Assembly (NCBI GenBank): GCA_024695465.1
Contig: JAILID010000139.1
Location: 1-33,411 of the forward strand
Reading direction: 5' to 3'
DNA from: Lachnospiraceae bacterium
Lineage (GTDB): Bacteria > Bacillota > Clostridia > Lachnospirales > Lachnospiraceae
DNA length: 33,411 nt
A model generated the notes under the pieces. The model was given only the letters and a program-made list of their open reading frames with translations, was not told the DNA's origin and ran no database searches. Position numbers and translations under genes: made by a program. How positions within the stretch are numbered: position 1 is the first letter of the stretch; every line of letters starts with the position of its first letter. This document shows positions 7,640 to 15,337 of the stretch, in pieces.

Positions 7640-8787
7640 AGCTGCGGATCCTTTCTTTTAGCGACCAGGGTGAGGCGCTCGCGAAGAAGCTCGCCGGGCT
7701 TTTAGGCGGCTCGGAGGATCGGGGGATTCCGGCCGCAAAGTGGACAGAGCGCTGTTTCGGGGAGGCGGAGGCGCTTATCTTCATCGGCGCGGCCGGGATC
7801 GCGGTGCGTTCGATCGCCCCGTTTTTAAAAAAGAAGGATCTCGATCCCGCCGTCGTCGTTTTGGATGAAGGGGGGCGTTTTGTCATTCCGATCCTGAGCG
7901 GACACTTAGGGGGGGCGAACGATCTGGCAAGGAGGATAGGAGAACTCACGGGGGCAATCCCGGTCATCACGACCGCGACGGACCTGTCGGGAAAATTCGC
8001 GGTGGACGAGTGGGCCCGCAGGCAGAACTTCGCGCTTCTGGAAGCGGAGCGGATCCTGCCCGTATCCTCGCGGATCCTGAGGGGGGAAGAGGTTCGGATC
8101 ATAAGCGATTGGGCCATCGGCGGCGAGTGTCCGCCCGGCTTGCGGCTGGAGATCCCGGTGGGAAGTCCGGGCTGCGCGCTCGGCACAGGCCATGCGGGCG
8201 AAGCCGTTCATGCAGCGGATCAAAGCCCTGGATACGGCCTTAAGCCCGGAAAGCCTGATTCGGAATATGTCCCGGCGGCCGGGGAAAGCCCGGGAGACGG
8301 AAGCGTGCGTCTCAGCCTGCGGACGGATACAAGCGGGGCCCTGCACCTGGTTCCGAGAATCGGCGTACTGGGGATCGGCTGCCGGCGCGGCGTCTCCGGG
8401 GAAGTCATAGAGGGCGTTTTTCAATCTTTTCTGGAGCGGGAGCGCTTCTATGGCTCCTGTATTACGGAAGCCGCATCCATCGATCGGAAAGCAGGGGAGA
8501 TGGGGCTCCTGGCCTTCTGCCGGGCCCATCAGTGGAAAATGAGGACCTTTTCCGCCGGAGAGCTGGCGGCCCTTCCGGGAGAATTTTCCTCCTCGGCTTT
8601 TGTCGGGAAGACTGTCGGGGTGGACAACGTCTGCGAGCGGGCCGCGGTTCTGGGAAGCGGCGGGGTTCTCATTTTCAAAAAATTCGCGAAAAACGGAGTT
8701 ACCATGGCGCTGGCCGCGCGTCCCTTCTCGCCGGATTGGAGATGGCGTTATGAAAGATCTGAGAGTTCCCGGGTGCCCTCAAAATGA
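7636..8787 (+). CDS. cbiG: Cobalt-precorrin-5A hydrolase CbiG
   Basis: CbiG opens the delta-lactone of cobalt-precorrin-5A and releases acetaldehyde. The N-terminal domain (about residues 1-115) has IGAAGIAVRSIAPFLKKKDLDPAVVVLDE and PILSGHLGGANDLA, as in CbiG_N. The middle region (about 120-245) is Gly/Pro-rich. The C-terminal domain begins near GIGCRRG and ends with AFVGKTVGVDNVCERAAVLGS and KKFAKNGVTMALA. The protein continues past the PDWRWR motif, where the remnant copy at 958-1200 stops, by a short Ser/Arg-rich tail. That tail runs over what looks like a degraded cbiH start at 8750. The start overlaps cbiF by 4 nt. Its 383 residues are slightly long for CbiG; the catalytic domains seem complete. 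Confidence 0.93.
   Translation: MKLRILSFSDQGEALAKKLAGLLGGSEDRGIPAAKWTERCFGEAEALIFIGAAGIAVRSIAPFLKKKDLDPAVVVLDEGGRFVIPILSGHLGGANDLARRIGELTGAIPVITTATDLSGKFAVDEWARRQNFALLEAERILPVSSRILRGEEVRIISDWAIGGECPPGLRLEIPVGSPGCALGTGHAGEAVHAADQSPGYGLKPGKPDSEYVPAAGESPGDGSVRLSLRTDTSGALHLVPRIGVLGIGCRRGVSGEVIEGVFQSFLERERFYGSCITEAASIDRKAGEMGLLAFCRAHQWKMRTFSAGELAALPGEFSSSAFVGKTVGVDNVCERAAVLGSGGVLIFKKFAKNGVTMALAARPFSPDWRWRYERSESSRVPSK
8750..8785 (+). pseudogene. cbiH: Possible vestige of a cbiH 5' end behind cbiG
   Basis: Inside the last codons of cbiG, the stretch around PDWRWR is followed by an ATG at 8750 that begins MKDLRVPG. The real cbiH at 1193 begins MSKLYVVG at the equivalent place, directly after the same PDWRWR codons of the cbiG remnant. 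About 15 of the first 24 bases match by eye, and the preceding GGATTGGAG-TGGCG block is nearly identical. Similarity fades after eight codons. The ATG frame stays open to 9055 (101 residues) but crosses the promoter region and looks non-coding. This suggests that the intact cbiFG block was copied from an ancestral cbiF-cbiG-cbiH junction and cut just inside cbiH. Confidence 0.5.
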
Positions 8788-8861
8788 GACTGTCGTTATA
8801 TGGCCCGGAGGAAGAGCTTGCGCCGATCCGATGAGGAAAAGAAAGAGCGGAAACACCCGTC

Positions 8862-8890
8862 TTGACTTTATTCCTGCCAAAACATATACT
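8862..8890 (+). promoter_or_regulatory. Sigma-A-type promoter upstream of cobS
   Basis: TTGACT (8862-8867) and TATACT (8885-8890) are separated by exactly 17 nt. Each hexamer matches the housekeeping consensus at five of six positions. Transcription would start near 8897 and read into cobS after a leader of about 180 nt. This is the best promoter match I found within the cobalamin cluster. It lies just where the relocated cbiFG block ends, so it probably restores or sets independent expression of the cobS-to-cbiC genes. Confidence 0.7.
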
Positions 8891-9076
8891 GTTAACGTTT
8901 CAGGAACGTTTTTCGCGTCCGCAAAAGGGCTTCCTGCCGGCGACCGGAGCCGTGCGCCCGGGCCCTTTATCTGCCTGCGGCGGGCGGGAAGGAAGCTGCG
9001 GCTCTTTCGGACAGATGGGCGGATCGGGGCGCTGAGCCGGGCCGCGGTCCTTTGAAGACGCTGAAAGGAGGGGAAA
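8891..9076 (+). promoter_or_regulatory. Untranslated leader before cobS, possible operator, no recognised riboswitch
   Basis: The roughly 180-nt leader begins with two copies of the self-complementary AACGTT, separated by five bases (about 8894-8910). That arrangement could serve as a protein-binding operator just after the start of transcription. The rest is very GC-rich, with several possible short hairpins but no clear terminator. A cobalamin riboswitch would be the natural expectation here, yet I find no B12-box-like sequence (GCC-AGGAGACC-GCC type). It ends in a strong ribosome site (AAAGGAGGGG, 9064-9073) for cobS. Confidence 0.4.
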
Positions 9077-9847
9077 GTGCGGATCCTTGAGACGCTTATC
9101 GTGACATTTTCCATGTTTTCGGCTGTCCCGATGCCGCAGATCAAGTGGAATGAGAGGAATATGCGCTGGAGCATGTGCGCGTTTCCCCTGATCGGGCTGC
9201 TGATCGGGCTTGCCGTCTGGGGTTTAAGGATGCTGGGCGATTATCTTCAGCTGCCGAAGCTGCTCCTGGGCGCCGGCTGCTCTTTGCTTCCTCTCATGCT
9301 GACCGGAGGAATCCACATGGATGGCTTCGCGGACACCTGGGACGCGCTCGCAAGTCACGCGGAGCCGCTTAGAAAGCAGGAGATCCTGAAAGATCCCCAT
9401 ATCGGGGCTTTCGGGGCCTTGCATATGGGGATGTATCTGATCGCGAGCGCCTCCCTCTGGGCCTCCCTGCCGGTCTTGCGGCCGCTGCCGCTTTTCCTCC
9501 TGTTTACTTTGAGCCGGACCCTCTCCGGGCTTTCCATCACGCGTTTTCCCCTGGCGAAAAATACAGGGCTCGCGTACGCCTTCGCTTCCTCCGCGGACAG
9601 GAAGGCGGCAGGCCGTGTGCTGATCGCCCTGGCGCTCATCCTGACCGGAGGCCTGTGTTTTTGCGGAGATGCCGGATTTGGGATGGCCGCTGCGGGCTGG
9701 GGCGTGTTTGCATTTTACAAAAGGATGGCGCGGAAGGAGTTCGGAGGGCTTTCGGGGGACCTGGCGGGCTGGTTCCTTCAGACCGCGGAGCTTTGGATGC
9801 TGGCGGCGATGTGCCTTCTTTCAGCGGGGGAAGCCCCTGTTCTTTAA
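9077..9847 (+). CDS. cobS: Adenosylcobinamide-GDP ribazoletransferase CobS
   Basis: CobS is the membrane enzyme that joins GDP-cobinamide with alpha-ribazole phosphate, completing the nucleotide loop. The 256-residue protein shows several hydrophobic segments (for example around residues 35-65, 125-165 and 180-205). It carries the signature GGIHMDGFADTWDAL near residues 75-90, equivalent to the conserved GGLHxDGLADxxDG motif whose Asp residues bind metal and substrate. PHIGAFGALHMG is the second family motif. The GTG start at 9077 is supported by AAAGGAGGGG five bases upstream. A short CobU-like gene and cobC follow, so the downstream genes form a nucleotide-loop assembly group served by the promoter at 8862. 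Confidence 0.94.
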   Translation: MRILETLIVTFSMFSAVPMPQIKWNERNMRWSMCAFPLIGLLIGLAVWGLRMLGDYLQLPKLLLGAGCSLLPLMLTGGIHMDGFADTWDALASHAEPLRKQEILKDPHIGAFGALHMGMYLIASASLWASLPVLRPLPLFLLFTLSRTLSGLSITRFPLAKNTGLAYAFASSADRKAAGRVLIALALILTGGLCFCGDAGFGMAAAGWGVFAFYKRMARKEFGGLSGDLAGWFLQTAELWMLAAMCLLSAGEAPVL

Positions 9848-9875
9848 GCAGCGGGCGTTTTTGGGGGGTTTCTTT

Positions 9876-10217
9876 ATGATCTTTATCACAGGTCCTTATT
9901 ATTCCGGCAAGCGCGCTTTCGCGAGGGCGCTTTTCGGCTGGTCCGAAGAGGAACTTGCGGTGAATGCGGTTCTTGACGCGCAGAAGCTTGCGGAAAATGA
10001 AGACAACCTGGAAGCCCTGGCGGACCGCCTTTCCGCCCATCCCGTGGTCATCGCGGTCGAGGTTGGCGGAGGCGTGGTGCCAATGGATCCTCTGGAGCGG
10101 AAAAACCGGGAGCGGGCCGGGCGGCTGGCCTGCCTTCTGGCGGCCCGGGCGGAGACGGCGGTGCGGATGTGCTGCGGCCTCCCGGAGATCCTGAAGGGGG
10201 AACTGCCATGCGGCTGA
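9876..10217 (+). CDS. Short CobU-like protein lacking the guanylyltransferase region
   Basis: This 113-residue protein is a reduced relative of CobU. It begins MIFITGPYYSGKR, a P-loop in which the usual Ser/Thr after Lys is Arg (SGKR). It then skips to a CobU-like C-terminal half: VVIAVEVGGGVVPMDPLERKNRERAGRL, AARAETAVRMCCGLPEILKG. The segment that in full CobU (5042) holds the HRxRR motif and the guanylylated histidine is absent. Kinase activity is doubtful and guanylyl transfer through that histidine is impossible. The start at 9876 follows a G-rich ribosome site (TTGGGGGG). It overlaps cobC by 10 nt and lies between cobS and cobC. It could be a partner or regulator of CobU or CobS, or a decaying paralogue. 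Assignment to the CobU superfamily is fairly safe; its role is unknown. Confidence 0.65.
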   Translation: MIFITGPYYSGKRAFARALFGWSEEELAVNAVLDAQKLAENEDNLEALADRLSAHPVVIAVEVGGGVVPMDPLERKNRERAGRLACLLAARAETAVRMCCGLPEILKGELPCG

Positions 10218-10852
10218 TCTTCATACGCCACGGGGAGACGGCCTGGTCCCCGGAGGGACGCTATCAGGGAATATCGGATACCGCCCTGTCCCCCGCAGGG
10301 ATCGAAAAGCTGCGTCCGGCAGGACCGCTCCTTAGGGCGCGGCTCCCGGGGCTTGCGGAGCCGGAGTTTGTCTGTGTAAGCGGCCTTCTGCGGACCAGGC
10401 AGACTGCGGACATCCTCTTTCCGGGAGTGCCGCAGATCGTCCTGCCGGGCCTTCGCGAGATGGATTTCGGGGTTTTTGAGGGAAAAAATTACCGGGAGTT
10501 GGAAGAAAACCCGTCTTACCGGGCCTGGGTGGAGGGCGGCTGTCTTGGCACCTGCCCGGGCGGGGAGAGCAAGGCAGGCTTCTGTGTCCGGGTCCTTCGG
10601 ACTTTTGAGGAACTGATGGAGTGTTTTGCCGGGGAGAAGACGCTGATCCTTGTCGTCCACGGAGGCACGATCATGGCGCTTCTTGAGCGCTTCGGGCAGC
10701 CGGAGAGGCCTTATTTTGACTGGCATCTGCCTTGCGGGCACGCGTATCTCCTTAAGGCTTCGGATTGGCGGAAGGAGAAGATCCTTCGCCTTGAGGGGAG
10801 CCTGGACTTTACGGGGGAAGCCTGGGGCGGGCGGCAGCAAGGTTGGATTTAG
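10208..10852 (+). CDS. cobC: Alpha-ribazole phosphatase-like histidine phosphatase CobC
   Basis: The 214-residue protein belongs to the histidine phosphatase (phosphoglycerate mutase-like) superfamily. It starts MRLIFIRHGETAW, with the phospho-accepting His8 in RHGE. GRYQGISDTALSPAG, a conserved SGLLRTRQTA, EMDFGVFEGKNY and the second catalytic histidine in VVHGGTI complete the active site. Within this cluster its likely role is to remove the 5'-phosphate of alpha-ribazole phosphate or adenosylcobalamin phosphate. The family alone would not separate that from other phosphatases. The ATG at 10208 is chosen over in-frame upstream codons because GGGGGAA lies in front and the RHGE motif then falls at the usual position. 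It overlaps the preceding gene by 10 nt. Confidence 0.88.
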   Translation: MRLIFIRHGETAWSPEGRYQGISDTALSPAGIEKLRPAGPLLRARLPGLAEPEFVCVSGLLRTRQTADILFPGVPQIVLPGLREMDFGVFEGKNYRELEENPSYRAWVEGGCLGTCPGGESKAGFCVRVLRTFEELMECFAGEKTLILVVHGGTIMALLERFGQPERPYFDWHLPCGHAYLLKASDWRKEKILRLEGSLDFTGEAWGGRQQGWI

Positions 10853-10920
10853 TGGGAAAAAGCGGAATCCGGCTCCCTTCGCTTTTGATTATGCTGATTT
10901 GTAAGGAGGAGGCATCTTAA

Positions 10921-11886
10921 TTGAAGATCCTTGCTGCGGCGGCCGCCGGTTTTTTACTCGACCTTTTGCTGGGAGATCCCGAGGGATTCCCGCATCCGGT
11001 CGTCCTGATGGGGGCTGCTATTACAAAACTGGAGAAGACGCTCAGGGCTTCCTTCCCGGATACGCCGGAGGGAAGGAGAAGAGGCGGTTTCGTGCTCGCA
11101 GCGCTCCTGTCGGCGGGAACTTTCTTCATTTCCTTCGGCTTGTTAAAACTGCTGGGACATATCCATCCGGCGCTCGGTTTTATCATGGAGGTGATCTTCT
11201 GCTGGCAGGCGCTCGCCATGCGCTGTCTTAAGAAAGAGAGCGAGAATGTCCGTCGGAAGCTTATATCCGGAACGATTGAGGAGGCCCGGTCGGCTGTCGG
11301 GCGGATCGTCGGGCGGGATGTGGCGGCTCTTGACGAAGCGGGCGTTACGCGGGCGGCGGTGGAGACCGTGGCGGAAAACTTCTCCGACGGGGAGATCGCG
11401 CCGCTTTTTTACATGCTGATCGGCGGCGCGCCGCTGGCGCTTTGCTACAAGGCGGTCAACACCATGGACAGCATGGTCGGCTATAAAAATGAGCGTTATA
11501 TCGACTTCGGGCGAGCGGCGGCAAAGCTTGACGACGCGGCAAATTATATCCCTTCCAGGCTTTCGGCGCTTCTTTTGATTGCGGCGGCGCCCTTCGCCGG
11601 GCTTGACGGGAGAAACGCTTTCCATATCTGGCGGCGGGACCGGCAAAGGCACGCAAGCCCCAATTCCGCCCAGACGGAGGCGGCCATGGCCGGGGCGCTG
11701 AAGGTCCGGCTGGCGGGGCCGGCTTCCTATTTCGGCAGGAGGCTGGAGAAACCTTATATCGGGGATCCGGAGAGGCCGATCGAGCCGGAAGACATCAGGC
11801 GGGCTGACCGGCTGATGTACGCGGCCGGATTTTTGGGATTTCTGCTCCTGGGAGCGATCCGCCTGGCTTTCATTTTCGCGGGATAG
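10921..11886 (+). CDS. cbiB: Adenosylcobinamide-phosphate synthase CbiB
   Basis: CbiB is the membrane protein that attaches aminopropanol phosphate (from CobD) to adenosylcobyric acid. The 321-residue sequence has the diagnostic N-terminus LLDLLLGDPEGFPHPVVLMG. ETVAENFSDGEIAPLFYMLIGGAPLALCYKAVNTMDSMVGYKN is the core motif, of which VAENxxDG and KAxNTxDSMVGY are nearly invariant. HASPNSAQTEAAMAGAL follows later. Hydrophobic segments lie near residues 1-18, 55-85, 155-175, 195-215 and at the C-terminus. The start is a TTG, supported by AAGGAGGAG ten bases upstream. cobD, the enzyme supplying its co-substrate, follows after about 75 nt. Confidence 0.95.
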   Translation: MKILAAAAAGFLLDLLLGDPEGFPHPVVLMGAAITKLEKTLRASFPDTPEGRRRGGFVLAALLSAGTFFISFGLLKLLGHIHPALGFIMEVIFCWQALAMRCLKKESENVRRKLISGTIEEARSAVGRIVGRDVAALDEAGVTRAAVETVAENFSDGEIAPLFYMLIGGAPLALCYKAVNTMDSMVGYKNERYIDFGRAAAKLDDAANYIPSRLSALLLIAAAPFAGLDGRNAFHIWRRDRQRHASPNSAQTEAAMAGALKVRLAGPASYFGRRLEKPYIGDPERPIEPEDIRRADRLMYAAGFLGFLLLGAIRLAFIFAG

Positions 11887-11961
11887 AAGCGGTAAGGATG
11901 CGGGACGCGGATTCCTGCGGATTTTTGCGGGATTTTAGCTTCGGAGCGGAAAAGAGGAGAG

Positions 11962-13008
11962 ATGATGAAACTGGGACACGGCGGCGACTGGGCCGGCTTT
12001 GCGGAAGCCTACGGGAGGGAAGCCCTTGATTTTTCCGCCAATATAAACCCCCTGGGCCTGCCCGAAGGGGCAAGAAGGGCCGCGGAGGAAGCGCTTTTGC
12101 GGGCGGACCGCTACCCGGATCCGCTCTGCCGCAAGCTCCGCGCGGCGCTGGCCGCCCATCACCGGGTTCCCGCGGACTATATCGTCTGCGGCGCCGGGGC
12201 GGCGGATCTCATTTATCGCTTAGGGACGGCCCTCCGGCCGAAGACGGCGCTGCTTTTGGCCCCGGCTTTCTCCGAATATGAGCGGGCTCTCGCGCCCTGG
12301 GGCTGTGAGATCAGGCGTTATATGCTGAGAAAGGAAAATGATTTCCGCCTGGATGAGTCCTTTTTGGACGCGATAAGCCCCGGGCTTGATCTCCTGGTCC
12401 TGTGCGAACCCAACAACCCGACCGGGGTGACCACGGACCCCGCGCTTTTGCGGAGGATCCTTAGGCGCTGCCGGGAGCGGAAGGTCCTGCTCGCCGCGGA
12501 TGAATGCTTCCTGCCTTTTCTCAGTAAGCCCTGCAGCCTGATCGGCGAGCTGGGGGAGGGCGGGCTTCTCATTTTCCGGGCTTTTACAAAATTCTACGCG
12601 ATGGCGGGCTTAAGGCTTGGCTATTGTCTCACCGATGAGCCGTATCTTGCCGCGAAGCTTTCGCGATGCGGGCAGCCCTGGGCGGTGACGGAAGCGGCGG
12701 CGGAGGCGGGAATCGCGGCGCTTTTGGATCGCGCTTACGCGGAGGCGTCCCGCCGGCTGATCGGGGAGCAGAGAGAGGCGCTGGCCGGAGGGCTGCGCGC
12801 GCTTGGGCTTACTGTCGTACCGGGAGAGGCGAATTTTCTTTTATTTTTCAGCAAAGACGCGGAACTCGGGGAGAAGCTTGCCCGGGATGGGATCCTCATC
12901 CGGGACTGCGCGGATTATGAGGGGCTTTCCCGGGGCTGCTTCCGCATCGCGGTGCGGACGGCTTCGGAAAATGAAAGGCTGCTTGAAGTTTTGGGGAGGT
13001 ATGTGTAA
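11962..13008 (+). CDS. cobD: L-threonine-O-3-phosphate decarboxylase CobD
   Basis: CobD is a pyridoxal-phosphate enzyme producing (R)-1-aminopropan-2-ol phosphate for the cobalamin side chain. The 348-residue sequence starts LGHGGDWAGFAEAYG and continues DFSANINPLGLPEG, both typical of CobD and absent from histidinol-phosphate aminotransferase, its close relative. Aspartate-aminotransferase-fold markers include CEPNNPTG, LLAADECF and FTKFYAMAGLRLGY. Lys210 in the last is the predicted Schiff-base lysine (Lys216 in Salmonella). Two in-frame ATGs (11962, 11965) follow AGAGGAGAG and either could be used. The stop overlaps cbiP by one base. The context between cbiB and cbiP supports CobD over HisC. 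Confidence 0.92.
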   Translation: MMKLGHGGDWAGFAEAYGREALDFSANINPLGLPEGARRAAEEALLRADRYPDPLCRKLRAALAAHHRVPADYIVCGAGAADLIYRLGTALRPKTALLLAPAFSEYERALAPWGCEIRRYMLRKENDFRLDESFLDAISPGLDLLVLCEPNNPTGVTTDPALLRRILRRCRERKVLLAADECFLPFLSKPCSLIGELGEGGLLIFRAFTKFYAMAGLRLGYCLTDEPYLAAKLSRCGQPWAVTEAAAEAGIAALLDRAYAEASRRLIGEQREALAGGLRALGLTVVPGEANFLLFFSKDAELGEKLARDGILIRDCADYEGLSRGCFRIAVRTASENERLLEVLGRYV

Positions 13009-14486
13009 TGGCAAAATGCATTATGGTTCAAGGCACGATGTCCGGAGCGGGAAAAAGCCTTCTTACGGCGGCGCTCTGCCGGATTTTTCATAAGAAGGGT
13101 TACCGGACGGCGCCTTTTAAGAGTCAGAACATGGCGCTTAACAGCTTTGTCACGCTGGACGGACTGGAGATGGGGAGGGCCCAGGCTGTCCAGGCACAGG
13201 CCGCCGGACTGAAGCCGGATATCCGGATGAACCCGATCCTGCTGAAGCCTTCCAGCGACACGGGCAGCCAGCTTATCGTAAACGGCCGGGTGCGGGGAAA
13301 TTATACGGCCAGAGAGTATTATCAGATGAAAAGCTCGCTGATCCCCGCTATTTTGGCCGCCTACGAGAGCCTGGCTGCGGAAAATGACATCATCGTGATC
13401 GAGGGAGCCGGAAGTCCCGCGGAGATCAATCTCAAGTCGGATGATATCGTGAATATGGGGCTTGCGAAGATGGTGAACGCGCCGGTCCTTTTGGTCGGGG
13501 ATATCGACCGGGGCGGCGTATTTGCCCAGATCTACGGGACAGTGGAGCTTCTGGAGCCGGAGGAACGCCGGCGGATCGTGGGCACGGTGATCAATAAGTT
13601 CAGGGGAGACGCGGATATCCTGCAGACCGGGCTTGCCATGCTTGAGGAGAAGACGGGGATTCCGGTGATCGGCGTGATTCCTTATTCGAAGGCGAAGATC
13701 GATGAAGAAGATTCCCTGGCTCCGGAGCTTAATGAGACGCGCGTTCAGAAGCTTATCGACATAGCGGTGGCGCGTCTTCCGAGGATTTCCAATTTTACGG
13801 ATTTTACGCCCCTTGAGTACCATCCGGCTGTCGGTGTGCGCTACGTTCACAACGCAAGGGAGCTGGGAAAGCCGGATTTTGTGATCCTGCCCGGCACGAA
13901 GAACACGATGGAGGATCTGCTCTGGCTGAGGCAGAACGGCCTCGAGGCGGCGATCCTGAAGCTTGCGGCCAGAGGCGTCCCGCTGCTTGGCATCTGCGGA
14001 GGCTTCCAGATGCTGGGGGAGGAAATCAGCGATCCGAAGGGCATCGAGCACGGCGGGGTTCTTTCCGGCATGGGCCTTCTGCCCTGCAGGACTGTGTTTG
14101 AAGAGGAGAAAATGCGCTCCCGGGTGAGCGGGAGGAATTTTGCCGAGCCGTTTTTCGGCGCGGCAGTCGAAGGCTATGAGATTCATATGGGACAGACGAC
14201 CGGGACGGCCGAGCCCTTTAATCTGCTGGAGGACGGAAGACTGGAGGGAGCGGCTGCCGGGAATGTTTTCGGCACTTATCTGCACGGCATTTTTGATTCC
14301 GGGGAACTCACGGAGAAGCTGGCGGAATGGTTGATGAAGCGAAAAGGAATCAGTCCGGGTTCGGTCCGGGTGGAGAGCCATAAGGAGTATCAGGAGCGGC
14401 AGTTTGATCTTCTGGCCGCGGAGGTGCGGGCGGCTCTCGATATGGAGGCTGTTTATCTGGCCATGGAGGCCTATAAGGGGCGCTGA
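13008..14486 (+). CDS. cbiP: Cobyric acid synthase CbiP (CobQ)
   Basis: CbiP amidates the b, d, e and g carboxyl groups of adenosylcobyrinate a,c-diamide with glutamine and ATP. The 492-residue protein has an N-terminal dethiobiotin-synthetase-like domain with QGTMSGAGKSLL (P-loop region ending Lys16-Ser17). PFKSQNMALNSFVT, GAGSPAEINLKSDDIVNM and VLLVGDIDRGGVFAQIYGT follow. The C-terminal glutamine amidotransferase domain contains LPGTKNTMEDL, GICGGFQMLG with nucleophile Cys330, and GTYLHGIFD with His426. The length is normal for the family. It starts on the last base of the cobD stop codon, so the two are tightly coupled. Confidence 0.97.
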   Translation: MAKCIMVQGTMSGAGKSLLTAALCRIFHKKGYRTAPFKSQNMALNSFVTLDGLEMGRAQAVQAQAAGLKPDIRMNPILLKPSSDTGSQLIVNGRVRGNYTAREYYQMKSSLIPAILAAYESLAAENDIIVIEGAGSPAEINLKSDDIVNMGLAKMVNAPVLLVGDIDRGGVFAQIYGTVELLEPEERRRIVGTVINKFRGDADILQTGLAMLEEKTGIPVIGVIPYSKAKIDEEDSLAPELNETRVQKLIDIAVARLPRISNFTDFTPLEYHPAVGVRYVHNARELGKPDFVILPGTKNTMEDLLWLRQNGLEAAILKLAARGVPLLGICGGFQMLGEEISDPKGIEHGGVLSGMGLLPCRTVFEEEKMRSRVSGRNFAEPFFGAAVEGYEIHMGQTTGTAEPFNLLEDGRLEGAAAGNVFGTYLHGIFDSGELTEKLAEWLMKRKGISPGSVRVESHKEYQERQFDLLAAEVRAALDMEAVYLAMEAYKGR

Positions 14487-14562
14487 GAACGCCGGCCCTT
14501 GGGAAGGCGGAAGGCCCGGCCGGAGGTTTTCGAAAAAGCGGAAAGAAGCATGGAGGATAGAG

Positions 14563-15234
14563 ATGAGTACAGCGCATATGAGACCCTCGGAAATCGAGAG
14601 GACGAGTCTTTCCATTATAAGTCGGGAGCTTGATGGGATGGGGATTGTCCTGCCGGAGGAACAGAAGCCGCTGGTCCTTCGCGTGATCCATGCGACGGCG
14701 GACTTTGATTACGCGTCCAATCTGGTGTTTACGGAAAACGCCGTGCGGAAGGGAATCGCGGCCCTTGCGGGAGGAGCGGATATCGTGACCGACACCAACA
14801 TGGCGAAGGCCGGGATCTCGAAAAACGGCCTTGCCGGCCTCGGAGGCGGTGTTTTCTGCTATATGGCTGATCCTGAGATAGCGGAAAGAGCGCGTCTGGA
14901 GGAAACGACGAGGGCGGCGGTTTCGATGCGGCATGCGGTGAAGAAGAATCCCGGAGCGGTCTTTGCCGTCGGCAACGCCCCCACCGCCCTCCTTGAACTT
15001 GAGCGGCAGCTTGAGACGGGCTTTCGCCCGGCGCTCATCATCGGGGTCCCGGTGGGATTTGTCAATGTACTGGAAGCCAAGGAACGGATCATCTCGGCTT
15101 GTGAGCGCTTTCGGGTGCCGGCGATCGTCGCCCGGGGCCGCAAGGGCGGGAGCAGTGTGGCGGCGGCGATTGCAAACGCCCTCATCTATTCGGCGGCGGA
15201 TATGCTGGAGCCGGAGAGGAGGGGCTGGAACTGA
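14563..15234 (+). CDS. cbiC: Cobalt-precorrin-8 methylmutase CbiC
   Basis: CbiC moves the C11 methyl group to C12, giving cobyrinate. The 223-residue protein carries VIHATADFDYASNLVF. His43 aligns with the catalytic histidine of CobH, the aerobic counterpart. Further landmarks are IVTDTNMAKAGISK, AVGNAPTALLEL and IGVPVGFVNVLEAKE, all strongly conserved. The ATG at 14563 is preceded by GGAGGATAG and gives a normal-length protein. An upstream extension of the frame overlaps cbiP and is not needed. This is the last gene of the cluster, and a GC-rich hairpin follows at 15267. Confidence 0.95.
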   Translation: MSTAHMRPSEIERTSLSIISRELDGMGIVLPEEQKPLVLRVIHATADFDYASNLVFTENAVRKGIAALAGGADIVTDTNMAKAGISKNGLAGLGGGVFCYMADPEIAERARLEETTRAAVSMRHAVKKNPGAVFAVGNAPTALLELERQLETGFRPALIIGVPVGFVNVLEAKERIISACERFRVPAIVARGRKGGSSVAAAIANALIYSAADMLEPERRGWN

Positions 15235-15266
15235 CGGCAGCAGGGCGGATCCCGGAGGGAAAAAGA

Positions 15267-15306
15267 CCCGCGGCGCCGGAAGGCGCCGCGGGGGGAGTTC
15301 TTCTTT
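15267..15306. terminator. GC-rich hairpin between convergent cbiC and dapA
   Basis: A perfect 11-bp stem (CCCGCGGCGCC, 15267-15277, with GGCGCCGCGGG, 15282-15292) closes a GGAA tetraloop of the stable GNRA type. On the + strand it is followed by a modest T-rich stretch (TTCTTCTTT, 15298-15306); on the - strand a run TCTTTTTCCCTCC follows the stem. It sits between the 3' ends of the cobalamin operon and dapA and may terminate both. Confidence 0.75.
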
Positions 15307-15337
15307 GATATGTTTTCCGGAAGGCGCCCCTTGTGCT

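Noticed and set aside
8753-9055. 101-codon small gene after cbiG
   Set aside because: Beyond the first eight cbiH-like codons it shows no family resemblance and runs through a near-consensus promoter.
8890-9076. Cobalamin riboswitch before cobS
   Set aside because: No B12 box or GCCACTG-type core could be found by eye; a covariance-model search would settle it.
11887-11961. Small gene or regulatory element between cbiB and cobD
   Set aside because: Only short GCGGAT-like repeats and the cobD ribosome site are seen; nothing supports a feature.
14487-14562. Terminator between cbiP and cbiC
   Set aside because: Short GGCC-rich complementarity exists, but no stable stem with a T run; the genes are probably co-transcribed.
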